Positions 15,855 to 24,984 of a DNA stretch of 36,778 nucleotides are shown one piece after another. The stretch's first letter is position 1. Every line of letters begins with the position of its first letter. The DNA lies in the NCBI GenBank assembly GCA_002498385.1, contig DAHH01000009.1, forward strand, positions 14,378 to 51,155. Direction: 5' to 3'. Source of the DNA: Methanobacterium sp. UBA410. Its GTDB lineage: Archaea; Methanobacteriota; Methanobacteria; Methanobacteriales; Methanobacteriaceae. The notes under the pieces were generated by a model, which was not told where the DNA came from, ran no database searches, and saw only the letters and a program-made list of their open reading frames with translations. The position numbers and the translations under genes were made by a program.

Positions 15855-17111
15855 TTGAAAAAACAGGATAAAGTCTATGATGTGATTGTTGTTGGCGGGG
15901 GGCCGGCTGGAATGATGGCTGCAATCCAGGCAGCCAAGCTTGAAAGGAGTGTTCTGTTAATTGAGAAGAATAACTCCCTGGGTAAAAAACTGCTCATAAC
16001 CGGCAGCGGACGGTGCAACGTAACAAACACAGCTCATCTAAATGATTTTACTAAAAGATTTGGTAAACACGGTGCTTTTTTAAGATCAGCTTTTTCTTCA
16101 TTCTCAAACATGGATCTGATGGATTTTTTCAAATCCAAGGGACTTGATCTCAAGATTGAAGACTCAGGCCGTGTTTTCCCGGTTACAGATGATTCAAAAT
16201 CTATTTTAAATGTTCTAAAAGAATTTTTAAAAGAAAATAATGTTAAAATCATGTATAATGCTAGTTTAGCTGGTGTTAAAAAGACAAGTGGTGGTTTCAG
16301 GTTGAATTTAAATCTGAAAAATGATGAAGTATCTATGAATACTAAAAAAGTTGTACTGGCCACTGGAGGGGCATCCTACAGGGCAACAGGTTCTGCAGGT
16401 GATGGATTTGTCATTGCAGAAAAGCTTGGCCATAAAATAACACCGTTAAAACCGGGTTCTGTCCCCCTGAAAGTCAAGGAAGCCTGGGTAGAGGATCTCC
16501 AGGGAATATCACTTGAAAACGTGGGTTTAACCTTTAAATCAGGTAAAAAAAGAATCTCAAATAAGGGTGATGTTATATTCACACAATTCGGTGTTTCAGG
16601 ACCAAAAATTCTGGATTTGAGCGCCAGGGTAATTTCATTCCTTGAAAAAGAGGATGAAATCCCACTACTTTTAGACCTCAAACCAGATCTTGGGAGGGAA
16701 GAACTTGGTGTTAAACTCGTTGAAGCATTTAAAATTCATGGAAAAACTGATTTAAAGAATTTTATGAAGTTTTTAATGCCCAACAGGATGATACCTATTT
16801 TTTTGAAGTTATCCAATGTGGATTCAAAGAAAAAGCTGAACCAGATCAATAAAAAAGAGAGAAATTCAATTTTAAACCTGCTCAAAGCCTTTCCCCTAAA
16901 AGTTACGGGTTGTTTACCCCTTGAAAAGGCAATGGTTACATGTGGAGGGGTTTCAAAAAAGGAAATAAACCCTCAAACCATGGAATCAAAACTTGTGCCC
17001 GGCCTTTACTTTGCAGGTGAGATCATTGATGGATGTGCACCCAGCGGGGGTTACAACCTTCAACAGGCATTTTCAACGGGATACCTCGCGGGGAGAAGTG
17101 CAGCCTGTTGA
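15855..17111 (+). CDS. FAD-dependent oxidoreductase, BaiN/HI0933 (YhiN) family
   Basis: A 418-residue flavoprotein. It has an N-terminal Rossmann FAD loop (VVGGGPAGMMAA, 13-24) with the ribose-binding Glu37. The family signature GKKLLITGSGRCNVTN spans 43-58, followed by VVLATGGASYRATGSAGDG and the closing FAD segment LYFAGEIIDGCAPSGGYNLQ with AFSTG. Family members are NAD(P)/FAD oxidoreductases; bacterial BaiN acts on bile-acid intermediates, but the archaeal substrate is not known. The start is TTG 15855 with AGGGG about 7 bases upstream. It converges on the coiled-coil membrane protein gene, with only 21 bases between the stops. Confidence 0.88.
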   Translation: MKKQDKVYDVIVVGGGPAGMMAAIQAAKLERSVLLIEKNNSLGKKLLITGSGRCNVTNTAHLNDFTKRFGKHGAFLRSAFSSFSNMDLMDFFKSKGLDLKIEDSGRVFPVTDDSKSILNVLKEFLKENNVKIMYNASLAGVKKTSGGFRLNLNLKNDEVSMNTKKVVLATGGASYRATGSAGDGFVIAEKLGHKITPLKPGSVPLKVKEAWVEDLQGISLENVGLTFKSGKKRISNKGDVIFTQFGVSGPKILDLSARVISFLEKEDEIPLLLDLKPDLGREELGVKLVEAFKIHGKTDLKNFMKFLMPNRMIPIFLKLSNVDSKKKLNQINKKERNSILNLLKAFPLKVTGCLPLEKAMVTCGGVSKKEINPQTMESKLVPGLYFAGEIIDGCAPSGGYNLQQAFSTGYLAGRSAAC

Positions 17112-17132
17112 ACAAGCCTTATTTACCCTTAT

Positions 17133-17744
17133 CTATTTCCTGCTTTTGACGTACTCCTCAACTGTTCGTGATCCAAAGTAGAAAACAATTATAAGGCCGA
17201 CTATCCATGTGAAATTGCTTATGATGGTCTTTACAGGTTCTCCTGATGGTATAATGCTTCCTCCAAAGGTTACAGCAGGTAGGAAGGTGAAGTAAACAGC
17301 TATGAATGAGCCTGTGATGGCCTTCCTGATTTCTCCTGTGTTGAATGGGGATGTTCCTGACATGTAATTTGCAGTTAGAAGTATTCCAAAGAATGTAACG
17401 AGTCCTATTCCTATGAATATCCACTGGATCGGTATTTTCAGGAAGAAGATTATTAAGGGTATAATTATAAGGTCGATGGCCCCTATTAATGCAATCATCT
17501 TAAAGGAGTTGAGCCATTTTTTGCGCCTTGAATTTTTCACCTGCCTTAAAAAGTTTTCTTTTTCTTTTTCAGTCCTTTTTTTATCTTTGTCCAGCTTTTC
17601 AACCTGTTTTTCAAGTTCTTCCTTTTCCTTCGTTAACTTTTCAATTTTTTCCTTGTCAAGCTCACGGATCTGTAATTCCAAGTCTTTTTTTTCATCATAT
17701 AACTTTTCAAGCTCGGTTTTCAATTCCTCTTCTTCATTAACCAT
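17133..17744 (-). CDS. Coiled-coil membrane protein, unknown function
   Basis: A roughly 203-residue protein of two halves. Residues 1-75 form a highly charged heptad-rich coiled coil (repeats such as LEKQVEKLDKDKKRTEKEKE). The rest contains about four hydrophobic helices (MIALIGAIDLIIIPLIIFFL, IQWIFIGIGLVTFFGILL, AITGSFIAVYFTFLPAVTF, WIVGLIIVFYFGS). The coiled coil most likely sits in the cytoplasm. The start is ATG 17744 with GGGGTG about 6 bases upstream. I do not recognise a family; a mechanosensing, scaffold or partner-recruiting role would be speculation. No relatives lie nearby. Confidence 0.75.
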   Translation of the reverse strand: MVNEEEELKTELEKLYDEKKDLELQIRELDKEKIEKLTKEKEELEKQVEKLDKDKKRTEKEKENFLRQVKNSRRKKWLNSFKMIALIGAIDLIIIPLIIFFLKIPIQWIFIGIGLVTFFGILLTANYMSGTSPFNTGEIRKAITGSFIAVYFTFLPAVTFGGSIIPSGEPVKTIISNFTWIVGLIIVFYFGSRTVEEYVKSRK

Positions 17745-18059
17745 CTTAAACACCCCAATCCGCATTTGATGATATGATCATTGCCATTTTATTTGCAGAT
17801 TATTTTTTTTTATTGTTGTATCATCTGGATGGCGGTTCTACCTTCATCTGGATTACACTCCAAGTTAATAAATTATGATAGTTATATTAAATTATTGATA
17901 TATTAAGTTATCTTACACAAGGAACAATTAAAACCTTGTTATTCAATTAAAAACATTTTCATTGAATAATAGGTTTTCATTGAATAATAGGTGGGATTTT
18001 ATATTAATAAACAAAATATAATTCCTTAAGTGTAACACAATCAGAGTATTGATGATCAT
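17745..18059. other. Divergent intergenic region with perfect 18-bp duplication
   Basis: 315 bases without a gene. It holds two copies of TCATCTGGAT (about 17821-17856) and a perfect 18-bp tandem duplication, TTTTCATTGAATAATAGG, at 17956-17973 and 17974-17991. ATTCAAT at 17941-17947 is inversely repeated as ATTGAAT at 17961-17967. The duplication ends 68 bases before the methyltransferase ATG. Confidence 0.7.
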
Positions 18060-18590
18060 ATGATAAAACTAGTTTATAATATTAAAGTTTATAGGGAAGT
18101 TTTAAGAGATATTATACAATCAGATGATGTTGTGGTTGAGCTTGGATGCCATGTGGGCAATTCAACAAGGATCATCTCGAAGCTGGCCACTGAAGGGAGG
18201 GTCCTGGCACTGGACAACAGTCCGGAAGCTCCGTTGGCCATGAATGCCTTAATAGGTGAACACCCCAACGTGGAGTTCACAAAGGCAGATGTAAGGCTTC
18301 ATGAAACTCTTGAGGCTGTAGCCAAAAAAATCAGGAAGTGTGATGTTTTGTCCGTTGATCTTGGTGGAGGCTACCACCCTGACACAGTATTTAAAGTATT
18401 TTTCATATGGTCTTCAACTTTAAAACCACGGGCCACAATAATAAGAAACAGAGGACTTTTAGATTTTCTTCATTCATCTTCATCAAATGAGGTGATAAAA
18501 TCTCAGGAAGGATGGCTGCAGTCGTCTGGAAATGATGGAGTACCTCCAAGGTTAAAGGAATTTAAACTTTGGTCATCAAAAATCAGTTAG
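18060..18590 (+). CDS. SAM-dependent methyltransferase, class I
   Basis: A 176-residue Rossmann-fold methyltransferase. Motif I is VVELGCHVGNSTRII (25-39). The acidic motif II end is ALDNS with Asp52, and VEFTKADVR and CDVLSVDLGGG follow as motifs III and IV. The substrate is not evident. The stop codon TAG overlaps the AGGAGG ribosome-binding site of the next gene (aroA'), so the two are tightly coupled. Either it works in the same pathway or the pairing is only transcriptional. The ATG at 18060 has no strong ribosome-binding site. Confidence 0.8.
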   Translation: MIKLVYNIKVYREVLRDIIQSDDVVVELGCHVGNSTRIISKLATEGRVLALDNSPEAPLAMNALIGEHPNVEFTKADVRLHETLEAVAKKIRKCDVLSVDLGGGYHPDTVFKVFFIWSSTLKPRATIIRNRGLLDFLHSSSSNEVIKSQEGWLQSSGNDGVPPRLKEFKLWSSKIS

Positions 18591-18602
18591 GAGGATATTT
18601 TT

Positions 18603-19406
18603 ATGATAGGTAAACGAATCAGGATCGAAAGGATACTGAACAGAAAAACAGGAAGAACTGTGATAGTACCCATGGACCACGGTGTGTCCGAAGGTCCAAT
18701 TCCCGGGATCATTGACATGGCCCACACAATTGACGAAGTTGCAAACGGCGGAGCAAACGCAGTTATAATGCACAAAGGAATGGTTGGAAGAGGACATAGA
18801 GGATACGGAATGGACATAGGGCTCATAATCCACCTCTCAGCAAGTACATCCCTGGGACCAGACCCTGACAACAAGGTGCTGGTAACTTCAGTTGAAAAAG
18901 CCCTGAAAATTGGAGCAGATGCAGTATCAGTACACGTAAACATTGGTTCCAAGAAAGAACCGGAGATGCTCATTAAACTTGGAAGGATCTCAGAGATATG
19001 TGACGACTGGGGAATGCCCTTAATAGCCATGATGTACCCACGCGGTGAAAAGATCGCAGAAGAACATGACGTTGAAGTTGTGAAACTGGCTGCAAGGGCT
19101 GGAGCAGAACTCGGAGCAGACATCGTGAAAACTAACTACACAGGAGACCCAGACACCTTCAAGGAAGTGGTGGATGGATGTCCAGTCCCTGTGATCATAG
19201 CTGGAGGACCGAAGGTTGGAACAGACCGTGAACTCCTTGAAATGGTGAAGGACTCCGTTGACGTTGGTGGAGCTGGAGTTGCATTTGGAAGAAACGTTTT
19301 CCAGGCACAATCACCCCAGAAAACAACCGAGGCAATTGCAGAGATAGTTCACAACAACGCAGAAGTGGAAGACGCCCTCAAAATACTCAATGGATCAGGA
19401 AAGTAG
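18603..19406 (+). CDS. aroA': 2-amino-3,7-dideoxy-D-threo-hept-6-ulosonate synthase
   Basis: A 267-residue class I aldolase-like enzyme that begins aromatic amino acid synthesis in methanogens. It combines 6-deoxy-5-ketofructose 1-phosphate with aspartate semialdehyde, replacing the DAHP route. Visible active-site positions by analogy with the M. jannaschii enzyme are Asp25 in VPMDHGVSEGP, Tyr145 in MMYPRG and the Schiff-base Lys176 in DIVKTNYTGDP. The phosphate-binding strand is PVIIAGGPKVGTD. The ribosome-binding site AGGAGG overlaps the upstream methyltransferase stop. The partner enzyme dehydroquinate synthase II follows 118 bases later. Confidence 0.95.
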   Translation: MIGKRIRIERILNRKTGRTVIVPMDHGVSEGPIPGIIDMAHTIDEVANGGANAVIMHKGMVGRGHRGYGMDIGLIIHLSASTSLGPDPDNKVLVTSVEKALKIGADAVSVHVNIGSKKEPEMLIKLGRISEICDDWGMPLIAMMYPRGEKIAEEHDVEVVKLAARAGAELGADIVKTNYTGDPDTFKEVVDGCPVPVIIAGGPKVGTDRELLEMVKDSVDVGGAGVAFGRNVFQAQSPQKTTEAIAEIVHNNAEVEDALKILNGSGK

Positions 19407-19524
19407 ATGGATTCAACCTCTAACTTGCAGGATTTAACTTGCAGAATAGGTAAACAGGTCTTTGAACCTGTAAACCCTGTTTGAGGAGAGTTTTTTTACT
19501 AAAATTAATAATTGGTGGTAACAC

Positions 19525-20649
19525 ATGAAATTTGCATGGATAATGGCAGAGGGCGCAAACTGGGACAGGAAAAAGGAAATAGTGACAACAGCCCTTGAAT
19601 CAGGCATAGATCACATCCTGGATTTTACAGATGTTGAGAACCTAAGAAAACTGGGAAACTTTTCCCTGGTCTCAGATGTGGAAGGCGCAGACATAGTTCT
19701 CGTTGGAAGAAACAGTGAAGGTGATGGAACACTCATGATTCCAGAAGATCTTTCCCAGTCAAAGGATCTGGCAGCAATTTCAGGGCTCAAACGAAAGGGA
19801 AAAAAAGTTGCAGCCTACGTGGAGATCAAGAGCAAAAAGCATGAACAGCTTGCATCAAGACTTGGAAAAATTGCAGATTATCTCATACTCTTTGGGACAG
19901 ACTGGAAGGTCATACCACTTGAGAACATCATAGCCAACCTCCAGAAGGAAGATGTAAAATTAATAGCAGCAGTTTCTGATTATAAAGAAGCTAAATTAGC
20001 TCTTGAAACCCTGGAATACGGTACAGACGGTGTACTACTATGTCCTGAAGATACATCTGAAATAAGGAAGGTTGCAAAGCTCATTGAGAAAATAGGATCC
20101 GAAAGCTATGAACTCAAACCAGCAACCATAACCAAGGTTAAACCCGTTGGATCAGGAGACAGGGTCTGCGTGGACACCTGTTCAATAATGGGTGTGGGAG
20201 AAGGAATGCTCGTTGGTTCCTACTCAAAAGGACTTTTCCTGGTGCACAGTGAATCCCTTGAAAGCGAGTACGTGGCTTCAAGACCGTTCAGGGTTAATGC
20301 AGGACCGGTACATGCCTACGTCATGACTCCAGGCAACAAAACCCGCTACCTCTCAGAGATAGAAGCCGGCGATGAAGTTTTAACCGTTGACAAAGAGGGA
20401 AACACCAAAAGCACAGTTGTAGGTCGCGTAAAAATTGAAAAAAGACCTTTGATGCTTGTTGAAGCTGAGTACGGAGGAGTTGTGCTGAGAACCCTCCTTC
20501 AAAACGCCGAAACCATAAGACTTGTGGGAGAAAACAAGAAGCCAAAATCTGTTGCAGACCTCAAAGTTGGAGACAAGGTCATGGTTTACCTGGACAAAGG
20601 TGCAAGACACTTTGGAATGGCAATTAACGAGACCATAATTGAAAAATGA
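19525..20649 (+). CDS. aroB': 3-dehydroquinate synthase II
   Basis: A 374-residue archaeal dehydroquinate synthase II. It oxidatively deaminates and cyclises the product of the upstream enzyme to 3-dehydroquinate, using NAD+. Recognisable family segments are the N-terminal MKFAWIMAEGANWDRKKE, the central PVGSGDRVCVDTCSIMGVGEGMLVGS (split: PVGSGDRVCVDT then CSIMGVGEGMLVGS), and RPFRVNAGPVHAYVMTPG. Length is as expected. GGTGGTAAC precedes ATG 19525. The aroA'-aroB' pairing strongly supports the pathway call. Confidence 0.95.
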   Translation: MKFAWIMAEGANWDRKKEIVTTALESGIDHILDFTDVENLRKLGNFSLVSDVEGADIVLVGRNSEGDGTLMIPEDLSQSKDLAAISGLKRKGKKVAAYVEIKSKKHEQLASRLGKIADYLILFGTDWKVIPLENIIANLQKEDVKLIAAVSDYKEAKLALETLEYGTDGVLLCPEDTSEIRKVAKLIEKIGSESYELKPATITKVKPVGSGDRVCVDTCSIMGVGEGMLVGSYSKGLFLVHSESLESEYVASRPFRVNAGPVHAYVMTPGNKTRYLSEIEAGDEVLTVDKEGNTKSTVVGRVKIEKRPLMLVEAEYGGVVLRTLLQNAETIRLVGENKKPKSVADLKVGDKVMVYLDKGARHFGMAINETIIEK

Positions 20650-20760
20650 TAACCGGATAAATGAGAGGGCGCCCAATCCATCCACCTTTTTCATGAGTTA
20701 TGAACTGTATATGAAACTTCACCATTGTCTTGCCTTAACAATGCTTTAGCAGGTGTTCTG

Positions 20761-21702
20761 ATGTCTGGATACGAAGTTGAAATAATAAAACCCGAAAAAA
20801 AGGAAGAAATCTTCCCTGAAATCGTAAATAAAGTCAGATATGAGAGAAAGGCAAATATACATGGAGCATGTGTTAAACTTCTAACTGACAATTATGACTT
20901 TAAAGAAGAATGGGAAGACAACTTCAAATTCATGAACGAGGATATAAGACCCCATTCAAAGATATTCTCCATTGAAGATGGTGGAAAACTTCAGGTTATG
21001 TACGAACCAGTTTCAGGCACATGTATAATCAAAAACTGTGATTATTATGGCTGGATAAAGAGCATAGCTCTTGCTGCAGTTTCAGATTTCTTTGAAGAGT
21101 ACCATTCAGTGCACAGGCGGTACTCAGTTCACGGATCGGTGGTTGATTACAGTGGCCATGCAACTGCCCTGATTGGACCTCCGGCAACTGGAAAAACAAC
21201 CTTAACCTACGGGCTTCTTCAAGATGATGATGTTAACTACGTATCCGATGACTGGTTTTTTTCACGCCTATTTGATAATGCAGTGGTAGTGTACTCATCA
21301 GAAAAGAATTCTTACATCCGTGGTGATGTGGCGGAGGTCTGGAAAGGCTTTGCAGCCGAGGTGAACAGGGTTAAACTGGATGTTAAAGGCAGGGGAATTG
21401 CAGATGTTAACACCCTGTTTGATGGGCGTATCAGAGAAAGTTCAACCCTTAAAACTGTTGTACTGCTTGAAAGGGATGCAAACAAACCTCCATTTAGAAA
21501 GCTCGATGCAGATGAGGCTGTGGATTTCATGGTGAAAAAGGATTTCTGCAACCCTCACCAGCTTGTAAGGAACGAGAGAAAGTTTCAGTTAAGGCAGAAC
21601 TTTTTCAAAGAGATATTCTCAAAACTTGATGTTTACCTTTTAAACACTATAGAAACACCAGAAGAAAGTCTTTTTAGGATAAAAAATCTTGTAAAAAGGT
21701 GA
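20761..21702 (+). CDS. HPr-kinase/PEPCK-fold P-loop protein
   Basis: A roughly 313-residue protein with the HprK-type core. SVHGSVVDYSGHATALIG leads into the Walker A loop GPPATGKTTL (139-148), followed by NYVSDDWFF, where paired aspartates match the HprK/PEPCK metal-binding loop. Bacterial HprK phosphorylates the sugar-transport protein HPr, but no phosphotransferase genes are seen here, so the substrate is unknown. The start is ATG 20761 with AGGTG about 6 bases upstream; a 12-residue longer start (20725) would place that site inside the gene. It is followed by thpR after 6 bases and is probably co-transcribed. Confidence 0.75.
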   Translation: MSGYEVEIIKPEKKEEIFPEIVNKVRYERKANIHGACVKLLTDNYDFKEEWEDNFKFMNEDIRPHSKIFSIEDGGKLQVMYEPVSGTCIIKNCDYYGWIKSIALAAVSDFFEEYHSVHRRYSVHGSVVDYSGHATALIGPPATGKTTLTYGLLQDDDVNYVSDDWFFSRLFDNAVVVYSSEKNSYIRGDVAEVWKGFAAEVNRVKLDVKGRGIADVNTLFDGRIRESSTLKTVVLLERDANKPPFRKLDADEAVDFMVKKDFCNPHQLVRNERKFQLRQNFFKEIFSKLDVYLLNTIETPEESLFRIKNLVKR

Positions 21703-21708
21703 TATTAT

Positions 21709-22257
21709 ATGAGAGCGTTTCTTGCCGTTGATTTAGATGAAAAACTTGTGGACAAAATAGTGGAAGTGCAGAGGCAACTTGAAAAGGCCGAAGCCCCGGT
21801 TAAATTTGTTGAACCAGAAAATCTTCATTTCACCTTCAAATTCTTTGGAGAGATTTCAGAGGAGAAAACAGATGAAATTGTGGGTTTGGTGAATGAAAAA
21901 CTGGAAAAATATGAACCATTTGAACTTTCAATCAAAAAAACTGGTGTGTTTCCACATTTAGGTTACATGAGGGTTATCTGGCTTGGGGTGGAAAACCTTG
22001 AAGCATTTTCCACGCTTCAAAAAGATTTAGATGAGGATTTTGCCAGAATGGGCTTTAAAAAGGAGAGAAGTTACATTCCACACCTTACAATAGGAAGGGT
22101 TAAGGGATCAAAGAATAAAGAAGCCCTAGTATCCATGATCAGAGAACTTGAAGATGTTGAAGTTGGAGATATGCTCGTAAAAAAATTAACCCTTAAAAAA
22201 AGCGAACTCACACCGTCTGGGCCAATATACACGGATGTTAAGGAATTTAATCTCTAA
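21709..22257 (+). CDS. thpR: RNA 2',3'-cyclic phosphodiesterase
   Basis: A 182-residue member of the 2H phosphoesterase (LigT/ThpR) family with both catalytic HxTx motifs: His40-Phe-Thr42 in ENLHFTFKFFG and His125-Leu-Thr127 in IPHLTIGR. It opens 2',3'-cyclic phosphate RNA ends to 2'-phosphates, and members can join tRNA halves in vitro. The start MRAFLAVDL is typical. It sits between the P-loop protein (6 bases upstream) and cca (about 450 bases downstream), a tRNA-end-processing context. Confidence 0.93.
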   Translation: MRAFLAVDLDEKLVDKIVEVQRQLEKAEAPVKFVEPENLHFTFKFFGEISEEKTDEIVGLVNEKLEKYEPFELSIKKTGVFPHLGYMRVIWLGVENLEAFSTLQKDLDEDFARMGFKKERSYIPHLTIGRVKGSKNKEALVSMIRELEDVEVGDMLVKKLTLKKSELTPSGPIYTDVKEFNL

Positions 22258-22267
22258 ATTAAGAACA

Positions 22268-22275
22268 TTTTTTTT
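22268..22275 (+). terminator. T8 terminator after thpR
   Basis: A run of eight T lies 11 bases after the thpR stop, the usual archaeal poly-U termination signal. The following 430 bases up to cca hold no credible gene; I see only AT-rich DNA and a weak 6-bp inverted repeat (CCATGA / TCATGG, about 22418-22446). Confidence 0.55.
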
Positions 22276-22711
22276 GGTTAAAGTTGTATGATGGGCCAAT
22301 TGGATTATATTTTTCTTATCCCTGTTTGATAAACTATTTATAATCTATCTGGAAGCTCAAATATGATCTAAATTGAATTTTTTTAGATTTACTTTAATTT
22401 GATATAAACTTTGCTCCATGAAAACTTTAATTAATGGGGATCATGGACTCCCAAAATAAGAAATGAATTTCTGGATAGATTTTCATTAATCTGCGAATTT
22501 CATGCGTTAAGTCTATCAATATTTTAAATAACTCATTAAATAAATCCTTAGCTAAGCTCCTGATTTGAATGAGATTATTTCAACACTTCAAATAAATTTT
22601 AATACAAAATAAAACTTCAATACTTGAGATAAAAATCTAATATTCTATTAAATGTTAAACAGCTCTTAAATAGAACTGTAACTAAAAACTGTGATTCTAC
22701 AGGTGACATAT

Positions 22712-24139
22712 TTGGCAGCTATAAATTTTGATAAGGTTCTGAAGGATATAAAACCTCCAGAAACAGAAAGAAAGAAGGTTAAAGCACTTTCAGATAAACT
22801 TATTCAACTTATAAATGAAATTACAGCAGAAAAAGACTTAAATGGAGAAGCAGTGCTTGTGGGATCTGTTGCAAAGGGGACCTGGCTTGCAGGCAAGGCA
22901 GATGTGGATCTGTTCATCAAATTTCCACTGAGCATGGATGAAGCTCTGCTTAAAGAGAGCGGGCTTTACATTGGTCACAGGTGCATTGAGGTGATGCAGG
23001 GTTCATCCGAAGAAAGATACGCATCACATCCATACGTTACAGGATTTATAAATGGATATGAAATCGATTTTGTGCCTTGCTACTCCATAAAGGATTCTTC
23101 TCAACTTAAATCAGCTGTGGACAGGACAATACTCCACACGGAGTACATAAAAAAGAATTTAAGTGCAGAACAGGCCGATGAAGTTCTTCTCCTCAAAAGG
23201 TTCATGGAATCTGTTGGAACTTACGGATCAGAGTTCAAGGTTGGGGGATTTTCAGGATACCTCTGCGAACTTCTGGTACTGCAGTATGGATCCTTCCAGA
23301 AGGTTCTTGAAGCTGCAAGAGGCGAGTGGAAGCCGGGCTACACCATAGACCTTGAAAAATACGGAACCTCCAAACTCTTCAACGAGCCTCTAGTTGCAGT
23401 TGACCCTGTGGACAAGAAAAGAAACGTTGCAGCCGCCCTTACCCTCCAGAAAATGGCAGAATTTGTGGTTGCCTCTGGAAATTTCCTTAAAAGCCCCTCA
23501 AAAAATTATTTCTATCCAAGGGAACTGAAATTTGATCTAAACTCCATAAAAGATGAATTCAAAAACCGCGGGACAAAAACATTCCTTTTAACCTTCAAGT
23601 CTCCAGACATACCCGAAGATGCTGTTTACCCCCAGATAAGAAAGACTGAAAAATCCATTGTAAAAGTAGCGGAAATGAGGGGATTCAGGGTTCTGGGGAG
23701 CGATTCATGGGTGAGTCCTGATGGGAAAGTTTTCACGCTGATTGAATTTGAAACCTGGAAACTTCCAGCTCTAAAAAAACATTCAGGACCATTTGTATGG
23801 TATCAGGATCATCAGGAAAGATTCCTGGAGAAACACGCGGACAAGGCCTGGATCGACGGTGACAGATGGGTTGTTGAGGTACCAAGGGAATACAGGGATG
23901 TTGAATCATTTTTCAGCGGAGTTTTAACCAAAAGGGAGATAAACCTTCTGAAATTCGGCAAACACATAAAATCAGAACTCCTCAGAAAGCACGAGATAAC
24001 TGAGATCGTTGAATTTTTAGAATCAAATGATCTGGAAACCGCAGGAGCATCAGAGAATTTAAAATCAAAAGGGAAACTTCAGGATGTTTTAAAACATCTG
24101 TATGCATATTTGAATAGAAGTGAACTTCTCTGGAGGTAA
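22712..24139 (+). CDS. cca: CCA-adding tRNA nucleotidyltransferase (archaeal class I)
   Basis: A roughly 475-residue archaeal CCA-adding enzyme that builds or repairs the 3'-CCA end of tRNA without a nucleic acid template. The polymerase-beta-like catalytic site is GSVAKGTWLAGKADVDLF (about 51-68), with the metal-binding DVD. A third acid lies in YEIDFVPCY. The tail and body domains include LLKRFMESVGTYGSE and GGFSGYLCELLVLQYGSF. The start is TTG 22712, because AGGTGA lies 6 bases before it; GTG 22691 would place that site inside the gene. The length is slightly above the common 440-460. Confidence 0.95.
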   Translation: MAAINFDKVLKDIKPPETERKKVKALSDKLIQLINEITAEKDLNGEAVLVGSVAKGTWLAGKADVDLFIKFPLSMDEALLKESGLYIGHRCIEVMQGSSEERYASHPYVTGFINGYEIDFVPCYSIKDSSQLKSAVDRTILHTEYIKKNLSAEQADEVLLLKRFMESVGTYGSEFKVGGFSGYLCELLVLQYGSFQKVLEAARGEWKPGYTIDLEKYGTSKLFNEPLVAVDPVDKKRNVAAALTLQKMAEFVVASGNFLKSPSKNYFYPRELKFDLNSIKDEFKNRGTKTFLLTFKSPDIPEDAVYPQIRKTEKSIVKVAEMRGFRVLGSDSWVSPDGKVFTLIEFETWKLPALKKHSGPFVWYQDHQERFLEKHADKAWIDGDRWVVEVPREYRDVESFFSGVLTKREINLLKFGKHIKSELLRKHEITEIVEFLESNDLETAGASENLKSKGKLQDVLKHLYAYLNRSELLWR

Positions 24140-24251
24140 ACATGGGACTGAAACGTTTGGTTGTGTTTATCTGTATTTGAACTTAAGTGTGTATCTAAAA
24201 CTTCAATTGGAATAATATTCGGAGTTTATCTTTAATTTGAGGAGTTTTTTC

Positions 24252-24932
24252 ATGAAGTTTGAAACTGTCGTCGAGGAACTGGAGTCCCTAACAAATCCTG
24301 AAGATGTAGAAGGAATGGCCAGATTTGGAATAAGTCATGGAAAAAGCTACGGGATAAGAATGCCTGAATTAAGACGCATAGCCAAAAAAGCAGGTAAAGA
24401 CCATGAACTTGCAGAAAAATTGTGGAGCGCCGGATATGGGGAAACAAAGATACTCGCAAGTCTAATCGAAGACCCAAAAATGGTTACAGAGGAGCAGATG
24501 GAGAGATGGGTTGTTGAATTTGATTCATGGGATGTCTGCGACCAGTGCTGTTTAAATCTATTCTCTAAACTACCATTTGCATACAAAAAGGTGTTTGAAT
24601 GGAGCCTGCGGGATGAAGAATTTGTTAAAAGAGCAGCATTTGCACTTCTAGCTGTTCTCGCTGTACACGACAAAAAAGCCGGAAATGAAAAATTTGAAGA
24701 ATTCTTCCCACCAATTATAAGAGAATCCACTGATGAGAGAAACTTCGTTAAAAAAGCTGTTAACTGGGCACTAAGACAGATTGGAAAACGAAACAGGGCT
24801 TTAAATCAGAGGGCTCTTGAGGTTGCAGAGGAAATTAGCATTATAAATTCAAAAAGCGCCAAATGGATTGCTTCTAATGCAATCAAGGAGCTTGAAAGTG
24901 AAAAAGTTCAGGAGAGACTTAAAAGGAAGTAG
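24252..24932 (+). CDS. AlkD-like DNA alkylation repair protein (HEAT repeats)
   Basis: A roughly 226-residue all-helical protein of the AlkC/AlkD family, with the conserved GISHGKSYGIRMPELRRIAK near the N-terminus. WVVEFDSWDVCDQCC and RAAFALLAVLAVHDKKAG follow, and the closing segment is FVKKAVNWALRQIGKRN, the most typical family motif. AlkD excises bulky or cationic alkylated bases without flipping them, and a key Asp/Trp pair is compatible with the FDSWD segment. The start is ATG 24252 with GAGGAG about 8 bases upstream. It is a solitary gene converging on priS. Confidence 0.85.
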   Translation: MKFETVVEELESLTNPEDVEGMARFGISHGKSYGIRMPELRRIAKKAGKDHELAEKLWSAGYGETKILASLIEDPKMVTEEQMERWVVEFDSWDVCDQCCLNLFSKLPFAYKKVFEWSLRDEEFVKRAAFALLAVLAVHDKKAGNEKFEEFFPPIIRESTDERNFVKKAVNWALRQIGKRNRALNQRALEVAEEISIINSKSAKWIASNAIKELESEKVQERLKRK

Positions 24933-24984
24933 ATCTTACACTCATGGTTGAACGCATTGTTTTTACATGCATACTTATCTCTTT

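Noticed and set aside
20725..20760. Upstream start for the HPr-kinase-like protein
   Set aside because: It would place the AGGTG ribosome-binding site of ATG 20761 inside the gene and has none of its own.
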